Assembly (NCBI GenBank): GCA_031277395.1
Contig: JAITML010000065.1
Location: 1 to 35,306, forward strand
DNA length: 35,306 nt
Direction: 5' to 3'
DNA from: Methylobacillus sp.
GTDB lineage: Bacteria; Pseudomonadota; Gammaproteobacteria; Burkholderiales; Methylophilaceae
Below the pieces are notes generated by a model. That model was not told the DNA's origin, made no database searches, and saw nothing but the letters and a program-made list of their open reading frames with translations. Position numbers and translations under genes: made by a program. Shown piece by piece: positions 18,361 to 27,797 of this stretch. The first letter of the stretch is position 1. Every line of letters starts with the position of its first letter.

Positions 18361-19509
18361 ATGAAGACAGACCACCATATCTATTTCGCCACCTGCCCAC
18401 GCGGTTTGGAAGGCGTGCTCGCAGATGAATTAAAAGCGATTGGAGCCGTATCGCTCGCGCCCACCGACGGCGGCATCGGTTTCACGGGCGACCTCGCCGT
18501 GTGCTATCGCGCCAATCTCGAAAGCCGTATTGCCACGCGTATTCTCATGCAGGTCGGGCAGGGCAGCTATCGCAGCGAGGATGATCTTTATCGCGCCGCG
18601 TTTGCATTGCCGTGGCCGGATTGGTTCGCGCTGGAACGCACTTTCATGGTCAAAGTGACCGCAGTGAAATGTCCGCTCAAAAGCCTGGAGTTTGTGACGC
18701 TGCGCATCAAGGATGCAGTATGCGACAAGTTTCGTGAACGTGAAGGGCAGCGCCCCTACATCGACACCAAGCAGCCGGACATGCGCGTGCATGTTTATCT
18801 GACTGCCGAAGAATACAGGTTTTATCTCGATACCTCGGGTGCGTCGCTGTTCCAGCGTGGTCAGCGTAAAGTCAGCGTGGAAGCGCCATTGCGCGAAAAT
18901 CTCGCAGCGGGCATTCTCAAACTCTCCGGTTGGCAACCCGGCATGCCGCTGCTTGATCCGATGTGCGGCAGCGGCACTTTTTTGCTGGAAGCCGCGATGA
19001 TCGCGCTCGACATGGCGCCCGGCGCGCAACGCGGATTCGCGTTTCAAAAAATTTCAAGCTACGATGCGGCGCTCTGGAACAGTTTGCGCCAGCAAGCGCT
19101 GGATCGCGTAAAGCCGGTCGATTTCATGGAAATCTACGGCAGCGACCATGATCCCAAAGCCGTGCGCGCGGCCAAACAAAATCTCGAAGAAGCCGGCCTT
19201 CTGGAAGCCGTATGGCTCGCGCAAAAAGAATTTACCGAACTGCAAGCGCCCGCCGATTCCGGTGTGCTCGTTGCCAATCCGCCCTACGGTGTGCGTATCG
19301 GCGAAGATGCAACACTGGCCGCACTCTATCCGAAAATGGGCGAAACGCTCAAACGCAATTTTGCGGGTTGGAGCGCGTATTTCCTGACCTCGGACTTGCG
19401 CCTTCCAAAACTGATGCGCCTCGCTCCAAGCAAACGCACGCCACTGTTCAACGGCCCGCTGGAATGCCGCTTGTTCGAAATCAAAATGGTGGCGGGGAGC
19501 AATCGGTGA
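18361..19509 (+). CDS. THUMP-domain 23S rRNA guanine-N2 methyltransferase (RlmL-type, lacking the RlmK half)
   Basis: A 382-residue class I methyltransferase. The N-terminal 155 residues are a THUMP-containing RNA-binding part (YFATCPRGLEGVLADEL at the start). The SAM-binding motif is DPMCGSGTF at 199-207 and the catalytic NPPYG at 306-310, typical of N2-guanine methylation. It corresponds to the N-terminal RlmL half of E. coli RlmKL, which makes m2G2445; the C-terminal RlmK half (m7G2069) is absent, as is common outside the gammaproteobacteria. It follows the spermidine-synthase-like gene by 56 bases and precedes the pyrophosphohydrolase by 50. The exact target base is inferred from homology. 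Confidence 0.88.
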   Translation: MKTDHHIYFATCPRGLEGVLADELKAIGAVSLAPTDGGIGFTGDLAVCYRANLESRIATRILMQVGQGSYRSEDDLYRAAFALPWPDWFALERTFMVKVTAVKCPLKSLEFVTLRIKDAVCDKFREREGQRPYIDTKQPDMRVHVYLTAEEYRFYLDTSGASLFQRGQRKVSVEAPLRENLAAGILKLSGWQPGMPLLDPMCGSGTFLLEAAMIALDMAPGAQRGFAFQKISSYDAALWNSLRQQALDRVKPVDFMEIYGSDHDPKAVRAAKQNLEEAGLLEAVWLAQKEFTELQAPADSGVLVANPPYGVRIGEDATLAALYPKMGETLKRNFAGWSAYFLTSDLRLPKLMRLAPSKRTPLFNGPLECRLFEIKMVAGSNR

Positions 19510-19559
19510 AACCGGATGGAGGAGCGTGTAATTTATTTGAACAGGAAAGAGAGAGTTGA

Positions 19560-19940
19560 ATGACTGACCGTCTCAACGACCTGCGTGACCGTCTGCGTGC
19601 TTTCGTGCGAGAGCGTGACTGGGAGCAATTTCACTCGCCCAAAAATCTCGCAATGGCCATGATCGTGGAGGCCGCCGAACTGGTGGAACATTTTCAATGG
19701 ATGACCGAAGAGGAAAGCCGCACGATTTCACCGGAAAAATTTGAAGCCGTTTCCCACGAAATTGCCGACACCTTTGTTTATCTGCTGCGTTTGTCCGATG
19801 TGCTCGGCATTGATCTTGTTGATGCCGCCAACGCGAAGATTACGCTCAATGCGCAGAAATATCCGGCGGAAAAGGTGCGTGGCAGCAACGCCAAATATAC
19901 TGAGTACAAAGACAGCGCTCAGGATCGCGCTAAAGATTAG
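19560..19940 (+). CDS. MazG-like nucleotide pyrophosphohydrolase
   Basis: A 126-residue all-alpha NTP pyrophosphohydrolase of the MazG/dCTPase type. The metal-binding pairs are E37/E40 (EAAE) and E67/D70 (EIAD), and the W47-centred EHFQW segment is typical of the DCTPP1-like (RS21-C6) branch. These small enzymes hydrolyse non-canonical or excess dNTPs, often dCTP derivatives, to the monophosphate plus pyrophosphate. The gene has a good AGGAAAGAG ribosome site. The substrate cannot be fixed from sequence. Confidence 0.88.
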   Translation: MTDRLNDLRDRLRAFVRERDWEQFHSPKNLAMAMIVEAAELVEHFQWMTEEESRTISPEKFEAVSHEIADTFVYLLRLSDVLGIDLVDAANAKITLNAQKYPAEKVRGSNAKYTEYKDSAQDRAKD

Positions 19941-19976
19941 GAGGTTCGGGTATGATGCGATTTTCGGGAATTCTGC

Positions 19977-20063
19977 TGGTGCCCAGAAGAGGACTCGAAC
20001 CTCCACAGTGTTTCCACCACCAGGACCTGAACCTGGCGCGTCTACCAATTTCGCCATCTGGGC
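19977..20063 (-). tRNA. tRNA-Leu (anticodon CAG)
   Basis: A complete 87-base class II tRNA on the minus strand. The acceptor stem GCCCAGA pairs with TCTGGGC, followed by discriminator A and an encoded CCA. The anticodon stem CCAGG/CCTGG encloses loop TTCAGGT, giving anticodon CAG, which reads CUG. The long variable arm (GTGGTGGAAACACT region) and the GGTTCGAGTCC T-arm confirm a leucine tRNA. It is the only tRNA in the window and sits between two plus-strand genes. Confidence 0.97.
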
Positions 20064-20077
20064 AACGAAAGCGCGCA

Positions 20078-20106
20078 ATTCTATGAGGAAGGACTAACCT
20101 TGTCAA
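20078..20106 (-). promoter_or_regulatory. strong sigma-70 promoter of tRNA-Leu, overlapping the rnr start
   Basis: On the minus strand: perfect TTGACA (20106-20101), exactly 17 bases, then TAGAAT (20083-20078, 5 of 6). The bases right after the -10 are TGCGCGC, a GC-rich discriminator of the kind found at stringently controlled stable-RNA promoters. Start near 20071 leaves about eight bases of leader before the tRNA. The -35 overlaps the TTG start codon of rnr, and the spacer covers its ribosome site. Confidence 0.8.
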
Positions 20107-22352
20107 CATCGAAAAAACGCAGAACAAAGGATCCGCATGCCCGTCGCGAGGCCGCGAATTATGAGCATCCGCTGCCAAGTCGCGAGTACGTTTTGCAGGT
20201 GATGGAGGAGGAGGGCGCGCCGGTCAGTGTCGAGCAGCTTTACAAGCTCGTGGATGTGCGCAAAAACGAGCGCGATATTTTCAATCGCCGTCTCGCCGCC
20301 ATGGTGCGCGACGGGCAGATTTTCCAGAATCGCAAAGGCGCATTGTGCCTCGCGGAGAAAGTACATCTTGTTCCGGGCAAGGTGCAGGGGCATCCGGATG
20401 GCTTCGGTTTTTTGATTCCTGATGCGGGTGGCGATGATTTGTTTTTGTCGCCCAAGGAAATGGCGCAGGTGATGCACGGTGATCGCGTGCTCGCGCGGCA
20501 GAGCGGATTTGACCGGCGCGGGCGACCCGAGGGAAAAATTGTGGAAGTGCTGGAACGCACTCATAAGCGCATCGTCGGGCGCCTCGTTGTCGAAAGCGGT
20601 GTGACCATGGTCGCGGCGGAAGACCGGCGCATCATGCACGATATCCTCATTCCGCCGGGGCTGGAGATGCGCGCCAAAGCGGGGCAGGTGGTGATGGCGG
20701 AACTCATTGAGCAGCCGTCTCTTTATGCCAAACCCATGGGCAAGGTGGTCGAAATTCTCGGCCACTATGCCGACCCCGGCATGGAAATCGAAATTGCGCT
20801 GCGCAAGCATCAACTGCCGTATTTGTTCAGCCCGGAAGCGGTGAAAGAAGCTGATGGTTATCCTGCAAAAGTGTGCAAGGCCGATTGGAAAGGCCGTGTG
20901 GATTTGCGTGAATTGCCGCTCATTACCATAGACGGCGAAACCGCGCGTGACTTCGATGATGCTGTTTATTGCGAGCCGCAGGGCAAGGGTTGGCGATTGG
21001 TGGTGGCGATTGCCGATGTGAGTTTTTATGTGAACCCGGGCGATGCTTTGGACAAGGATGCGTATGATCGCGGCAATTCGGTTTACTTTCCGCGCCGCGT
21101 GATTCCGATGCTGCCCGAGGCGCTGTCCAACGGCTTGTGCTCGCTCAACCCGGATGTGGAGCGGTTGTGCATGGTGTGCGACATGCAGATCGACGCCAGG
21201 GGCAGGATCAAAAAATATCGTTTCTATCCGTCGGTGATGTTGTCCAGGGCGCGCATGACCTACACTCAGGTGCATGACATGATCGCGAATCCGCAAGGCA
21301 AAACTGCGAAGGAATATGCCTGGCTTGTGCCGCATGTGCGCGATCTGAATGCGCTGTTTCGCGTGATGCTGGAAGCGCGCGCCGCGCGTGGAGCGATTGA
21401 GTTCGAGACAACCGAAACGCTGATGGTATTCAACGATCAGGGCAAGATAGATCGCATCATGCCGGTCGAGCGCAATGACGCGCATCGTTTGATTGAGGAG
21501 TGCATGCTTGCCGCCAATGTGTGCGCGGCGGATTTTCTTGCCGAGCACAAACAGCCCGCGCTGTATCGCATTCACGAAGGCCCGACGCTGGAAAAACTGG
21601 AAAAGGTGCGCGGCTTCATGGCCGAATTCGGTCTGGTGCTCGGCGGCGGCGATACGCCGCATGCCAAGGATTACGGCAAGCTGCTGGAGCGCATCAAGGG
21701 GCGCCCGGATGAGCAACTTTTGCAGACTGTTCTGCTGCGCTCCATGCAGCAGGCGGTTTACAGCCCGAACAATGTCGGTCATTTCGGCCTCGCCTATGAG
21801 CATTACACGCACTTCACTTCGCCGATACGCCGCTATCCCGATTTGCTGATTCATCGCGCGATCAAGGCTGTGTTGCAAGGGAAAAAATACAAGGCGGGCG
21901 ATTGGCATGCGCTCGGCACGCATTGCTCAATGACCGAGCGGCGCGCTGATGAAGCGACGCGCGATGTGGAAACCTGGCTCAAGTGCTACTACATGCAGGA
22001 CAAGGTGGGCGAAAGCTTTACCGGCACCGTTGCGGGCGTGACCAGCTTCGGGTTGTTTGTCGCGCTGGACGAAGTGTATGTTGAAGGCTTGCTGCATGTT
22101 ACCGAGCTGGGTAATGACTATTTCGACTTCGATGCGGTGCGTCACCAGATGCTCGGCGAGCGCACCGGAATGCGCTATCGCCTCGGTGATCGGTTGCGCG
22201 TCAAGGTTGCGCGCGTGGATATGGAAAGCAGCAAGATTGATTTCGTGCTTGATCAAACGGCAACAGTGCCAAACGGGAAACCGTCAGCGAAGTCATTAAC
22301 CAAACCATCAGTCAAACCTGCTCGCATTAACAAAGGCGGAAAAAAGAAATGA
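20100..22352 (+). CDS. rnr: exoribonuclease R (RNase R)
   Basis: A 750-residue RNase R. Order: N-terminal winged-helix segment (about 25-85), two cold-shock-type domains to about 250, the RNB catalytic domain with D278, D284, D286, D287 ([12 protein letters not shown]) and the SPIRRYPDL block at 574-582, an S1 domain at about 635-720 ([17 protein letters not shown]), and a lysine-rich tail. It degrades structured RNA 3' to 5' and takes part in rRNA quality control and trans-translation. The start is TTG at 20100, six bases after AGGAAGGA (20086-20093); no earlier in-frame ATG exists and the next in-frame Met lies deep in the winged helix. It overlaps rlmB by four bases. Confidence 0.96.
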   Translation: MSTSKKRRTKDPHARREAANYEHPLPSREYVLQVMEEEGAPVSVEQLYKLVDVRKNERDIFNRRLAAMVRDGQIFQNRKGALCLAEKVHLVPGKVQGHPDGFGFLIPDAGGDDLFLSPKEMAQVMHGDRVLARQSGFDRRGRPEGKIVEVLERTHKRIVGRLVVESGVTMVAAEDRRIMHDILIPPGLEMRAKAGQVVMAELIEQPSLYAKPMGKVVEILGHYADPGMEIEIALRKHQLPYLFSPEAVKEADGYPAKVCKADWKGRVDLRELPLITIDGETARDFDDAVYCEPQGKGWRLVVAIADVSFYVNPGDALDKDAYDRGNSVYFPRRVIPMLPEALSNGLCSLNPDVERLCMVCDMQIDARGRIKKYRFYPSVMLSRARMTYTQVHDMIANPQGKTAKEYAWLVPHVRDLNALFRVMLEARAARGAIEFETTETLMVFNDQGKIDRIMPVERNDAHRLIEECMLAANVCAADFLAEHKQPALYRIHEGPTLEKLEKVRGFMAEFGLVLGGGDTPHAKDYGKLLERIKGRPDEQLLQTVLLRSMQQAVYSPNNVGHFGLAYEHYTHFTSPIRRYPDLLIHRAIKAVLQGKKYKAGDWHALGTHCSMTERRADEATRDVETWLKCYYMQDKVGESFTGTVAGVTSFGLFVALDEVYVEGLLHVTELGNDYFDFDAVRHQMLGERTGMRYRLGDRLRVKVARVDMESSKIDFVLDQTATVPNGKPSAKSLTKPSVKPARINKGGKKK

Positions 22353-23092
22353 GCATTACCCGTATCGTATTCGGTTTTCACGCCGTTACCGGTCGTCTGC
22401 GTCAGAACCCCGCGAGCGTGCAGGAAATCTGCATAGACAAAACCCGCAAGGATGCGCGCATGCAGGATTTGCTGCAGCTTGCCGAGCAAAAAAATGTGCG
22501 TGTGATGCAGATGGAAAAAGAGCGCCTCGATGGTCTCGCCGCCAATGGTCGTCATCAAGGCGTGCTTGCGCGCGTTGCCGATGTGCCGCTGCCGTATCAG
22601 GATATCCACGATATTCTTGAATCCGGGTTGACCGAACCGCCATTTTTTCTTGTGCTGGACGGCGTGGAAGACCCGCATAATCTCGGCGCGTGTTTGCGCG
22701 TTGCGGATGCAATGGGCGCGCACGCCGTGATCGCGCCCAAGGATCGCGCCGCCGGATTGAATGCGACCGTGCGTAAAGTCGCCAGCGGCGCGGCAGAGAC
22801 CGTGCCCTTCATCGCCGTTACCAATCTCGCCCGCACACTGCGAGAATTGAAGGATGCCGGAGTCTGGCTGGTCGGCGCAGTGGCCGAAGCCGAACATGAC
22901 CTTTTCAATGCCAAACTCGCCGGCGCCGTGGCGCTTGTGCTTGGCGCGGAAGGCACGGGGCTGCGCCGCCTCACCGCCGAGACCTGCGATCAACTGATCC
23001 GCATTCCCATGTTCGGCACGGTTGAAAGTCTCAATGTTTCCGTTGCGGCGGGGATATGTCTTTATGAGGCGCGGCGGCAGCGAACGGGATAA
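22349..23092 (+). CDS. rlmB: 23S rRNA (guanosine-2'-O) methyltransferase RlmB
   Basis: A 247-residue SPOUT (TrmH-type) methyltransferase. The N-terminal RNA-binding domain begins with the FGFHAV block. The three SPOUT motifs are visible: [17 protein letters not shown] (motif 1), [14 protein letters not shown] (motif 2) and [18 protein letters not shown] (motif 3), forming the knotted SAM site. It 2'-O-methylates G2251 (E. coli numbering) in the peptidyl-transferase P loop. The rnr-rlmB pair is a widely conserved arrangement, and the ATGA overlap indicates coupling. Confidence 0.95.
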   Translation: MSITRIVFGFHAVTGRLRQNPASVQEICIDKTRKDARMQDLLQLAEQKNVRVMQMEKERLDGLAANGRHQGVLARVADVPLPYQDIHDILESGLTEPPFFLVLDGVEDPHNLGACLRVADAMGAHAVIAPKDRAAGLNATVRKVASGAAETVPFIAVTNLARTLRELKDAGVWLVGAVAEAEHDLFNAKLAGAVALVLGAEGTGLRRLTAETCDQLIRIPMFGTVESLNVSVAAGICLYEARRQRTG

Positions 23093-23098
23093 CTCGCC

Positions 23099-23130
23099 AA
23101 TAAAAAGGTGCGACGCAAAGCGCCGCACCT
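23099..23130 (-). terminator. intrinsic terminator read on the minus strand
   Basis: On the minus strand AGGTGCG-g-CGC-TTT-GCG-t-CGCACCT forms a strong GC-rich hairpin (7 bp, one mismatch, 3 bp) followed directly by TTTTATT. On the plus strand the hairpin is followed by GAAAGG and would not terminate. No minus-strand gene is known upstream in this gap, so the transcript it ends is unidentified. Confidence 0.65.
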
Positions 23131-23308
23131 GAAAGGCCCTTGCCCAGGGAGAAGAGCAAGGGAATAAATCGCTGTCTGTCAACGCGCCGCCACCTTGGCG
23201 GCAGGGTTTGAAATTGACCGTTTGTTCAATATTACAAGACTATGAGCGCCGGGGAAACCAAAGAATTTGCAATAATGCATTTCATCCGACGGGTTTGCCC
23301 TGGATTCC

Positions 23309-23337
23309 TTTATTTTAGGCGGCTAAGATGCTATTCT
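23309..23337 (+). promoter_or_regulatory. candidate extended -10 promoter of the ndk operon
   Basis: TTTATT at 23309-23314, a 17-base spacer, and TATTCT at 23332-23337 preceded by TG at 23329-23330 (extended -10). A start near 23344 would leave a leader of about 42 bases. The -35 is poor; the extended -10 is the main support. Confidence 0.35.
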
Positions 23338-23340
23338 CTC

Positions 23341-23372
23341 AAGTTTTCAAAAACTTAACTTTTAAACTTAAC
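23341..23372 (+). repeat. palindrome and direct repeats in the ndk leader
   Basis: AAGTTTT-CA-AAAACTT (23341-23356) is a perfect 7-base inverted repeat, and AAACTTAAC occurs twice (23351-23359 and 23364-23372), 13 bases apart. Both lie at or just downstream of the predicted ndk start site and upstream of the TTTGGAG ribosome site. They could form an operator or merely reflect an AT-rich leader. Confidence 0.5.
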
Positions 23373-23385
23373 CTTTGGAGTCAAA

Positions 23386-23811
23386 ATGGCTGTTGAACGT
23401 ACCCTGTCCATCATCAAACCCGATGCTGTCGCGAAAAATGTGATCGGCAAAATTTATTCCCGTTTCGAAAGCAATGGCCTCCGGATTGTCGCTTCGCGCA
23501 TGATGCATCTGTCTCAAACCGAGGCAGAGGGCTTTTACGCAGTACATCGCGAGCGTCCGTTTTTCAATGATCTGGTCAAGTTCATGATTTCCGGCCCGGT
23601 GGTGGTGCAGGTATTGGAAGGCGAAAATGCGGTGCTGGCGCATCGCGATCTCATGGGTGCAACTGATCCCAAGAAGGCCGCGCCGGGCACCATACGCGCG
23701 GATTTTGCGGAGAGCATAGACGCGAACGCGGTGCACGGCTCCGATTCGCCGGAAAATGCCGCGATTGAAATCGCTTATTTCTTCCCGGCTTCGCAGGTAT
23801 TCAAGCGTTAA
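23386..23811 (+). CDS. ndk: nucleoside diphosphate kinase
   Basis: A 141-residue enzyme of normal family length. The N terminus [14 protein letters not shown] is typical, and the catalytic, transiently phosphorylated histidine is H117 in [10 protein letters not shown]. It moves the terminal phosphate from ATP to other NDPs, balancing NTP and dNTP pools in the cytosol. The ATG follows TTTGGAG with a good gap. It is the first gene of the tight ndk-to-der run, with rlmN starting three bases after its stop. Confidence 0.98.
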   Translation: MAVERTLSIIKPDAVAKNVIGKIYSRFESNGLRIVASRMMHLSQTEAEGFYAVHRERPFFNDLVKFMISGPVVVQVLEGENAVLAHRDLMGATDPKKAAPGTIRADFAESIDANAVHGSDSPENAAIEIAYFFPASQVFKR

Positions 23812-23814
23812 TTC

Positions 23815-24906
23815 ATGCCTCCCGTCAATCTGCTCGATTTTGATCAACCCGGACTTGCCGCGTTCTTTGCGGAGCATGGCGAGAAACCGTTTCGCGCGAA
23901 ACAGGTGATGCGCTGGATGCATCACTTTGGTGCTCGCGATTTCGGGCAGATGACGGATATCGCGCGGTCTTTGCGCGAGAAGCTCGCGCAGATGGCCGAG
24001 ATTCGTCCGCCGGAAGTGAAAACGGAGCAGGTTTCCGAAGACGGCACACGCAAGTGGTTGCTGGATGTCGGTACCGGCAACGGTGTGGAAACCGTATTCA
24101 TTCCCGAACATGATCGCGGCACCTTGTGCGTGTCATCGCAAGTCGGTTGCGCGCTGGAATGCACGTTTTGCTCCACGGGTCGGCAGGGATTCAATCGCAA
24201 TTTGCAGGTATCAGAAGTCATCGGCCAGTTGTGGCTTGCGAATCGGAAACTCGCGCGCGATCCCGAAGGCGATCGTGTTATTTCCAATGTCGTGATGATG
24301 GGCATGGGCGAGCCGCTCGCGAATTTCGACAATGTGGTTACCGCGCTCAATATCATGCTGGACGATACGGCTTACGGACTGTCGCGCCGCCGCGTTACCG
24401 TTTCCACTTCAGGGCTTGTGCCCGCGATGGATCGGTTGCGTGATGCCTGTCCGGTGGCGCTCGCCGTGTCGCTGCATGCGCCCAACGATGCGCTGCGTGA
24501 CGAGCTGGTTCCGATCAACAAAAAATATCCGCTTGCGGAGCTCATGGCCGCGTGTTTGCGCTATCTGGAAAAAGCGCCGCGCGATTTTGTGACGTTTGAA
24601 TATGTGATGCTGGACGGTGTGAATGACAGCGTCGAGCATGCGAAACAGTTGTTGCGGACGGTGAGGGGCGTGCCGTGCAAATTCAATCTGATTCCCTTCA
24701 ATCCGTTCCCGAACAGCGGATACCGTACTTCGCGGCCGGAGAATATCCGCCGTTTCCGTGATCTCTTGATGCAGGCGGATCATGTCGTGACCACGCGCAA
24801 AACGCGCGGCGACGACATAGACGCCGCCTGCGGACAACTGGCCGGCAAGGTTGAAGACAAAACCCGCCGCGCCAACCGAATAACAACCATCAGGGCTGCC
24901 GCATGA
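23815..24906 (+). CDS. rlmN: dual-specificity 23S rRNA/tRNA adenine-C2 methyltransferase RlmN
   Basis: A 363-residue radical-SAM enzyme. The 4Fe-4S ligands are C112, C116 and C119 (CALECTFC). The two mechanistic cysteines correspond to C105 (GTLCVSS) and C339 (DIDAACGQL), so the active site is complete. A GMGEPL motif lies near 162-167. It methylates C2 of A2503 in 23S rRNA and A37 of some tRNAs, tuning the peptide exit tunnel and decoding. The stop overlaps the next gene start by four bases. Confidence 0.97.
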   Translation: MPPVNLLDFDQPGLAAFFAEHGEKPFRAKQVMRWMHHFGARDFGQMTDIARSLREKLAQMAEIRPPEVKTEQVSEDGTRKWLLDVGTGNGVETVFIPEHDRGTLCVSSQVGCALECTFCSTGRQGFNRNLQVSEVIGQLWLANRKLARDPEGDRVISNVVMMGMGEPLANFDNVVTALNIMLDDTAYGLSRRRVTVSTSGLVPAMDRLRDACPVALAVSLHAPNDALRDELVPINKKYPLAELMAACLRYLEKAPRDFVTFEYVMLDGVNDSVEHAKQLLRTVRGVPCKFNLIPFNPFPNSGYRTSRPENIRRFRDLLMQADHVVTTRKTRGDDIDAACGQLAGKVEDKTRRANRITTIRAAA

Positions 24907-25649
24907 AAAAAATCATCGTATTGCTATCGCTTTTAACGCTTGCCGCTTGTGGTGGACAAGGTTCATTCAATACCAAACAGGATCCGCAGGCGCGCCATCG
25001 CGCCGAATTGCATACCAATCTCGCTGCGGCCTATTTCTCGAAAGGCCAATTGGCGACCGCGCTGGATGAGTTCAAGCAGGCTGCCGCGATTGATGGCACT
25101 TATGCGCCCGCCCAGATTGGTCTGGGCATGGTGTATGCGGCGCTCAAGCAGGACGTGCAAGCAGAAGCCGGTTTCAAGCGCGCACTGCAACTTGATCCGG
25201 GCAACTCCGAAGCGCACAACAATTACGGCGTGTTTTTGTGTTCGCGCGACCGTGTGGATGAATCCATACATGAGTTCCTCGTGGCGGTGAGTAATCCGCT
25301 TTATACGTCGCCCGCTTCGGCCTACACCAATGCCGGCGTTTGCGCGCTGAAAAAGAAGGACAGCACAAATGCCGAGACCTATTTCCGCAAAGCCTTGCAG
25401 GCCGATCTGGGTGCGCGCGTGGCCGCCTATCATATGGCGGTGATTTCATTCGACAGGGGCGAATTTGTGCAGACGCGCACCTATCTCAACCAGTCCATGC
25501 AGGGCGTGGACCCGAACGCGGAAATGCTGTGGCTGGGCGTGCGCAATTCGCGCAAGCTGAATGACAGGGATGCCGAAGCGAGCTACAGCTTGTTGCTGAA
25601 AAGAAAATATCCGAATTCGGCGGAAACCAAGGCATTGATGGCCGAGTAA
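24903..25649 (+). CDS. pilF: type IV pilus pilotin lipoprotein PilF/PilW (TPR)
   Basis: A 248-residue lipoprotein: signal peptide, lipobox LAAC with lipidated C16, then about five or six TPR repeats from residue 35 onward ([19 protein letters not shown] is the first). In Pseudomonas PilF, and in Neisseria PilW, this outer-membrane lipoprotein localises and multimerises the PilQ secretin. Its position between rlmN and rodZ-ispG is the conserved betaproteobacterial site. It links the housekeeping run to the pil-chp operon functionally, since both serve type IV pili. The name pilW is used in some lineages. Confidence 0.92.
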   Translation: MKKIIVLLSLLTLAACGGQGSFNTKQDPQARHRAELHTNLAAAYFSKGQLATALDEFKQAAAIDGTYAPAQIGLGMVYAALKQDVQAEAGFKRALQLDPGNSEAHNNYGVFLCSRDRVDESIHEFLVAVSNPLYTSPASAYTNAGVCALKKKDSTNAETYFRKALQADLGARVAAYHMAVISFDRGEFVQTRTYLNQSMQGVDPNAEMLWLGVRNSRKLNDRDAEASYSLLLKRKYPNSAETKALMAE

Positions 25650-25652
25650 GCC

Positions 25653-26531
25653 ATGAGCGATCAGGAACAAGAACAAACACCGGAACAAACTGCTTCGTCA
25701 CCCGCGCTATCGCTGGAAGAGGCTGGTCGCGTATTGACAGAGGCGCGTGAAAAAATGGGGTTGAGCGTCGCTGAAGCCAGCGCCCGCATGAGGCTGACCA
25801 TCAGGCAGGTGGAGGCGATGGAATCGGGAAATCTGGACGCCTTGCCCGGCCCCACCTTTGTGCGCGGATTTCTGCGCAATTACGCGCGTCTGCTGCAAAT
25901 TGATGCCGTGCCCCTGCTGGAAGCGTATCAACTTCATGGCGTGAAAGCTGCGCCAGGCGAGTTGCACATTCATTCGGAAAATATCCAGATCAAAGGGCGG
26001 AAACGCAAAAGTCTGATCAAGTATTTCGTGGGCATTCTGCTGCTGGTGGCATTGCTGTTGGCGGCGTGGATGGCGTACAAGGAATTTGTTGCGGATGAAA
26101 AGAGCAAGCCGTCCGCGCAGTCTGCTGAACCGATTGCGGCGGTGGAATCATCCGGCACAACTTTCAATGAACCGCAGGTGCAGGAACAGCCGCTGGAATT
26201 GCCACAGGCTTCCGCTGCGCCAATGGCAATTCCGATGACAGTATCTGCACCAGCTTCCGCGCCGCAAACTCCGGCCAAGCCCAAAGTTCCCGGAGCGGGC
26301 ACGGTGGTGATGACCACCACGCAAACCACATGGGTCAATGTGCTGGACAAGAACGACAAGGAAATTCTCAATCGTCATCTTGCGGAAGGAGAAAGCGTGA
26401 CCATCAGCGGCGCGCCTCCGCTCAAGGTGAATATCGGCAATGCGACAGGCATGGCGGTGACATATAACGGCAAACCCGTGGATGTCGTGTTACGCGCCCG
26501 TTCCAATGTCGCACATCTGACGCTGGAGTAG
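25653..26531 (+). CDS. rodZ: cell-shape protein RodZ (HTH-membrane-DUF4115)
   Basis: A 292-residue bitopic inner-membrane protein. An N-terminal helix-turn-helix (HTH_25) spans about 20-95 ([19 protein letters not shown], then [13 protein letters not shown]). A basic segment (KGRKRKS) precedes the single membrane helix at about 123-142. A proline/alanine-rich periplasmic linker follows, and the DUF4115 beta domain closes the protein. RodZ binds MreB and helps keep rod shape. The gene begins three bases after pilF and ends two bases before the ispG GTG. Confidence 0.93.
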   Translation: MSDQEQEQTPEQTASSPALSLEEAGRVLTEAREKMGLSVAEASARMRLTIRQVEAMESGNLDALPGPTFVRGFLRNYARLLQIDAVPLLEAYQLHGVKAAPGELHIHSENIQIKGRKRKSLIKYFVGILLLVALLLAAWMAYKEFVADEKSKPSAQSAEPIAAVESSGTTFNEPQVQEQPLELPQASAAPMAIPMTVSAPASAPQTPAKPKVPGAGTVVMTTTQTTWVNVLDKNDKEILNRHLAEGESVTISGAPPLKVNIGNATGMAVTYNGKPVDVVLRARSNVAHLTLE

Positions 26532-26533
26532 TC

Positions 26534-27796
26534 GTGACGCAAGACCGCAAAACCCGGCGCGTGATGATAGGCAAGGTTGCCGTGGGCGGTGGCGCGCCCG
26601 TGGTCGTGCAGTCGATGACGAATACCGACACAGTGGATGCGGCGGCTACTGCACAACAGGTTTACGCGCTGTGGCAAGCGGGTTCGGAGTTGGTGCGCAT
26701 CACCGTCAATTCGCCCGAGGCGGCGGCGCAGGTGGCGAATATCCGCGACAAACTCGACGCGATGGGTTGCGACGTACCGCTTATCGGCGATTTTCATTTC
26801 AATGGTCACAAATTGCTCGCGCAATATCCTGATTGCGCCGAAGCACTCGCGAAATACCGCATCAATCCCGGCAACGTGGGCAAGGGCAGCAAGCGCGATG
26901 AACAGTTCGGCGCGATGATAGAAACCGCGATCCGCTATGAAAAACCGGTACGTATAGGCGTCAACTGGGGCAGCCTCGACCAGGCCAAAATGGCGCGCAT
27001 GATGGACGAAAACGCGCAGCTCGCAAATCCGCTTTCCGCCGAGGCGCTCATGCGCGAGGCGCTTATTCAATCCGCACTTGAGAGTGCGCAACAGGCCGAG
27101 GAAATCGGCCTTGCCAATGATCGCATCATCATTTCCTGCAAAGTCAGTGATGTGCAGGATTTGATTACCGTGTATCGCGAACTCGCGCGACGCTGCGACT
27201 ATCCGCTGCATCTTGGATTGACCGAGGCGGGTATGGGTTCCAAGGGTATCGTTGCTTCCACCGCCGCGCTGGCGGTGTTGTTGCAGGAAGGCATAGGCGA
27301 CACGATACGCATCAGTCTCACGCCGGAACCGGGTGAGTCGCGCACGCGCGAAGTTGTGGTCGCGCAGGAAATTTTGCAGACCATGGGCATACGCTCGTTC
27401 ACGCCGCTGGTTACGGCTTGCCCCGGTTGCGGGCGTACCACTTCAACTTTTTTTCAGGAGCTCGCGCAAAAAATCCAGCGTTATCTGCGCGAGCAAATGC
27501 CCGTGTGGCGCAGTGAATATCCCGGCGTGGAAAATATGAATGTCGCGGTCATGGGTTGCGTGGTCAACGGGCCGGGTGAATCCAGACTTGCCAATATCGG
27601 CATCAGTCTGCCCGGCACGGGCGAAGTACCGGTCGCGCCGGTATATGTCGATGGCGAGAAAACCGTGACGCTCAAGGGCGCGGCTATTGCCGAGGAGTTT
27701 CAGGCTCTTGTCGAAGATTACGTCAAAACGCATTATTCCGAAGGCGGCGCATTGCGTAGCGAGCACAAGGTGATTCCGCTCAAGGTGGCTAGTTGA
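26534..27796 (+). CDS. ispG: 4-hydroxy-3-methylbut-2-enyl diphosphate synthase IspG (GcpE)
   Basis: A 420-residue enzyme of the non-mevalonate isoprenoid pathway, converting MEcPP to HMBPP. The 4Fe-4S ligands are C296 and C299 (ACPGCGR) and C342 ([10 protein letters not shown]); the TIM-barrel start has [11 protein letters not shown]. The start is GTG at 26534, two bases after rodZ; the next internal ATG would remove the conserved N-terminal strand. Essential in bacteria that lack the mevalonate route. Confidence 0.97.
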   Translation: MTQDRKTRRVMIGKVAVGGGAPVVVQSMTNTDTVDAAATAQQVYALWQAGSELVRITVNSPEAAAQVANIRDKLDAMGCDVPLIGDFHFNGHKLLAQYPDCAEALAKYRINPGNVGKGSKRDEQFGAMIETAIRYEKPVRIGVNWGSLDQAKMARMMDENAQLANPLSAEALMREALIQSALESAQQAEEIGLANDRIIISCKVSDVQDLITVYRELARRCDYPLHLGLTEAGMGSKGIVASTAALAVLLQEGIGDTIRISLTPEPGESRTREVVVAQEILQTMGIRSFTPLVTACPGCGRTTSTFFQELAQKIQRYLREQMPVWRSEYPGVENMNVAVMGCVVNGPGESRLANIGISLPGTGEVPVAPVYVDGEKTVTLKGAAIAEEFQALVEDYVKTHYSEGGALRSEHKVIPLKVAS

Positions 27797-27797
27797 A

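Larger units (their letters stand above)
23093..23385. other. structured intergenic region between rlmB and ndk
   Basis: 293 bases with no supported gene. It contains three stem-loops: 23106-23130 (AGGTGCG/CGCACCT plus an inner CGC/GCG), 23137-23162 (CCCTTGC/GCAAGGG) and 23186-23202 (GCCGCC/GGCGGC, five-base loop). None has a T-run on the plus strand. The right half is AT-rich and holds the ndk promoter and leader. The structure is more than a simple spacer needs, and a minus-strand small RNA is possible (see the terminator entry). Confidence 0.6.

Noticed and set aside
20103-21923. A 606-codon minus-strand open frame opposite rnr
   Set aside because: It is a shadow of the RNase R frame; the translation is His/Arg-rich without domains, while the plus strand has a complete RNase R.
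23110-23121. GACGCAAAGC, identical to a conserved core piece of the cyclic-di-GMP-I riboswitch
   Set aside because: Only this short piece matches. The flanking paired elements and the GGTA/GGGTTACCGA part are missing, the bases instead close the CGC-AAA-GCG hairpin, and it lies far from ndk right after the rlmB stop.
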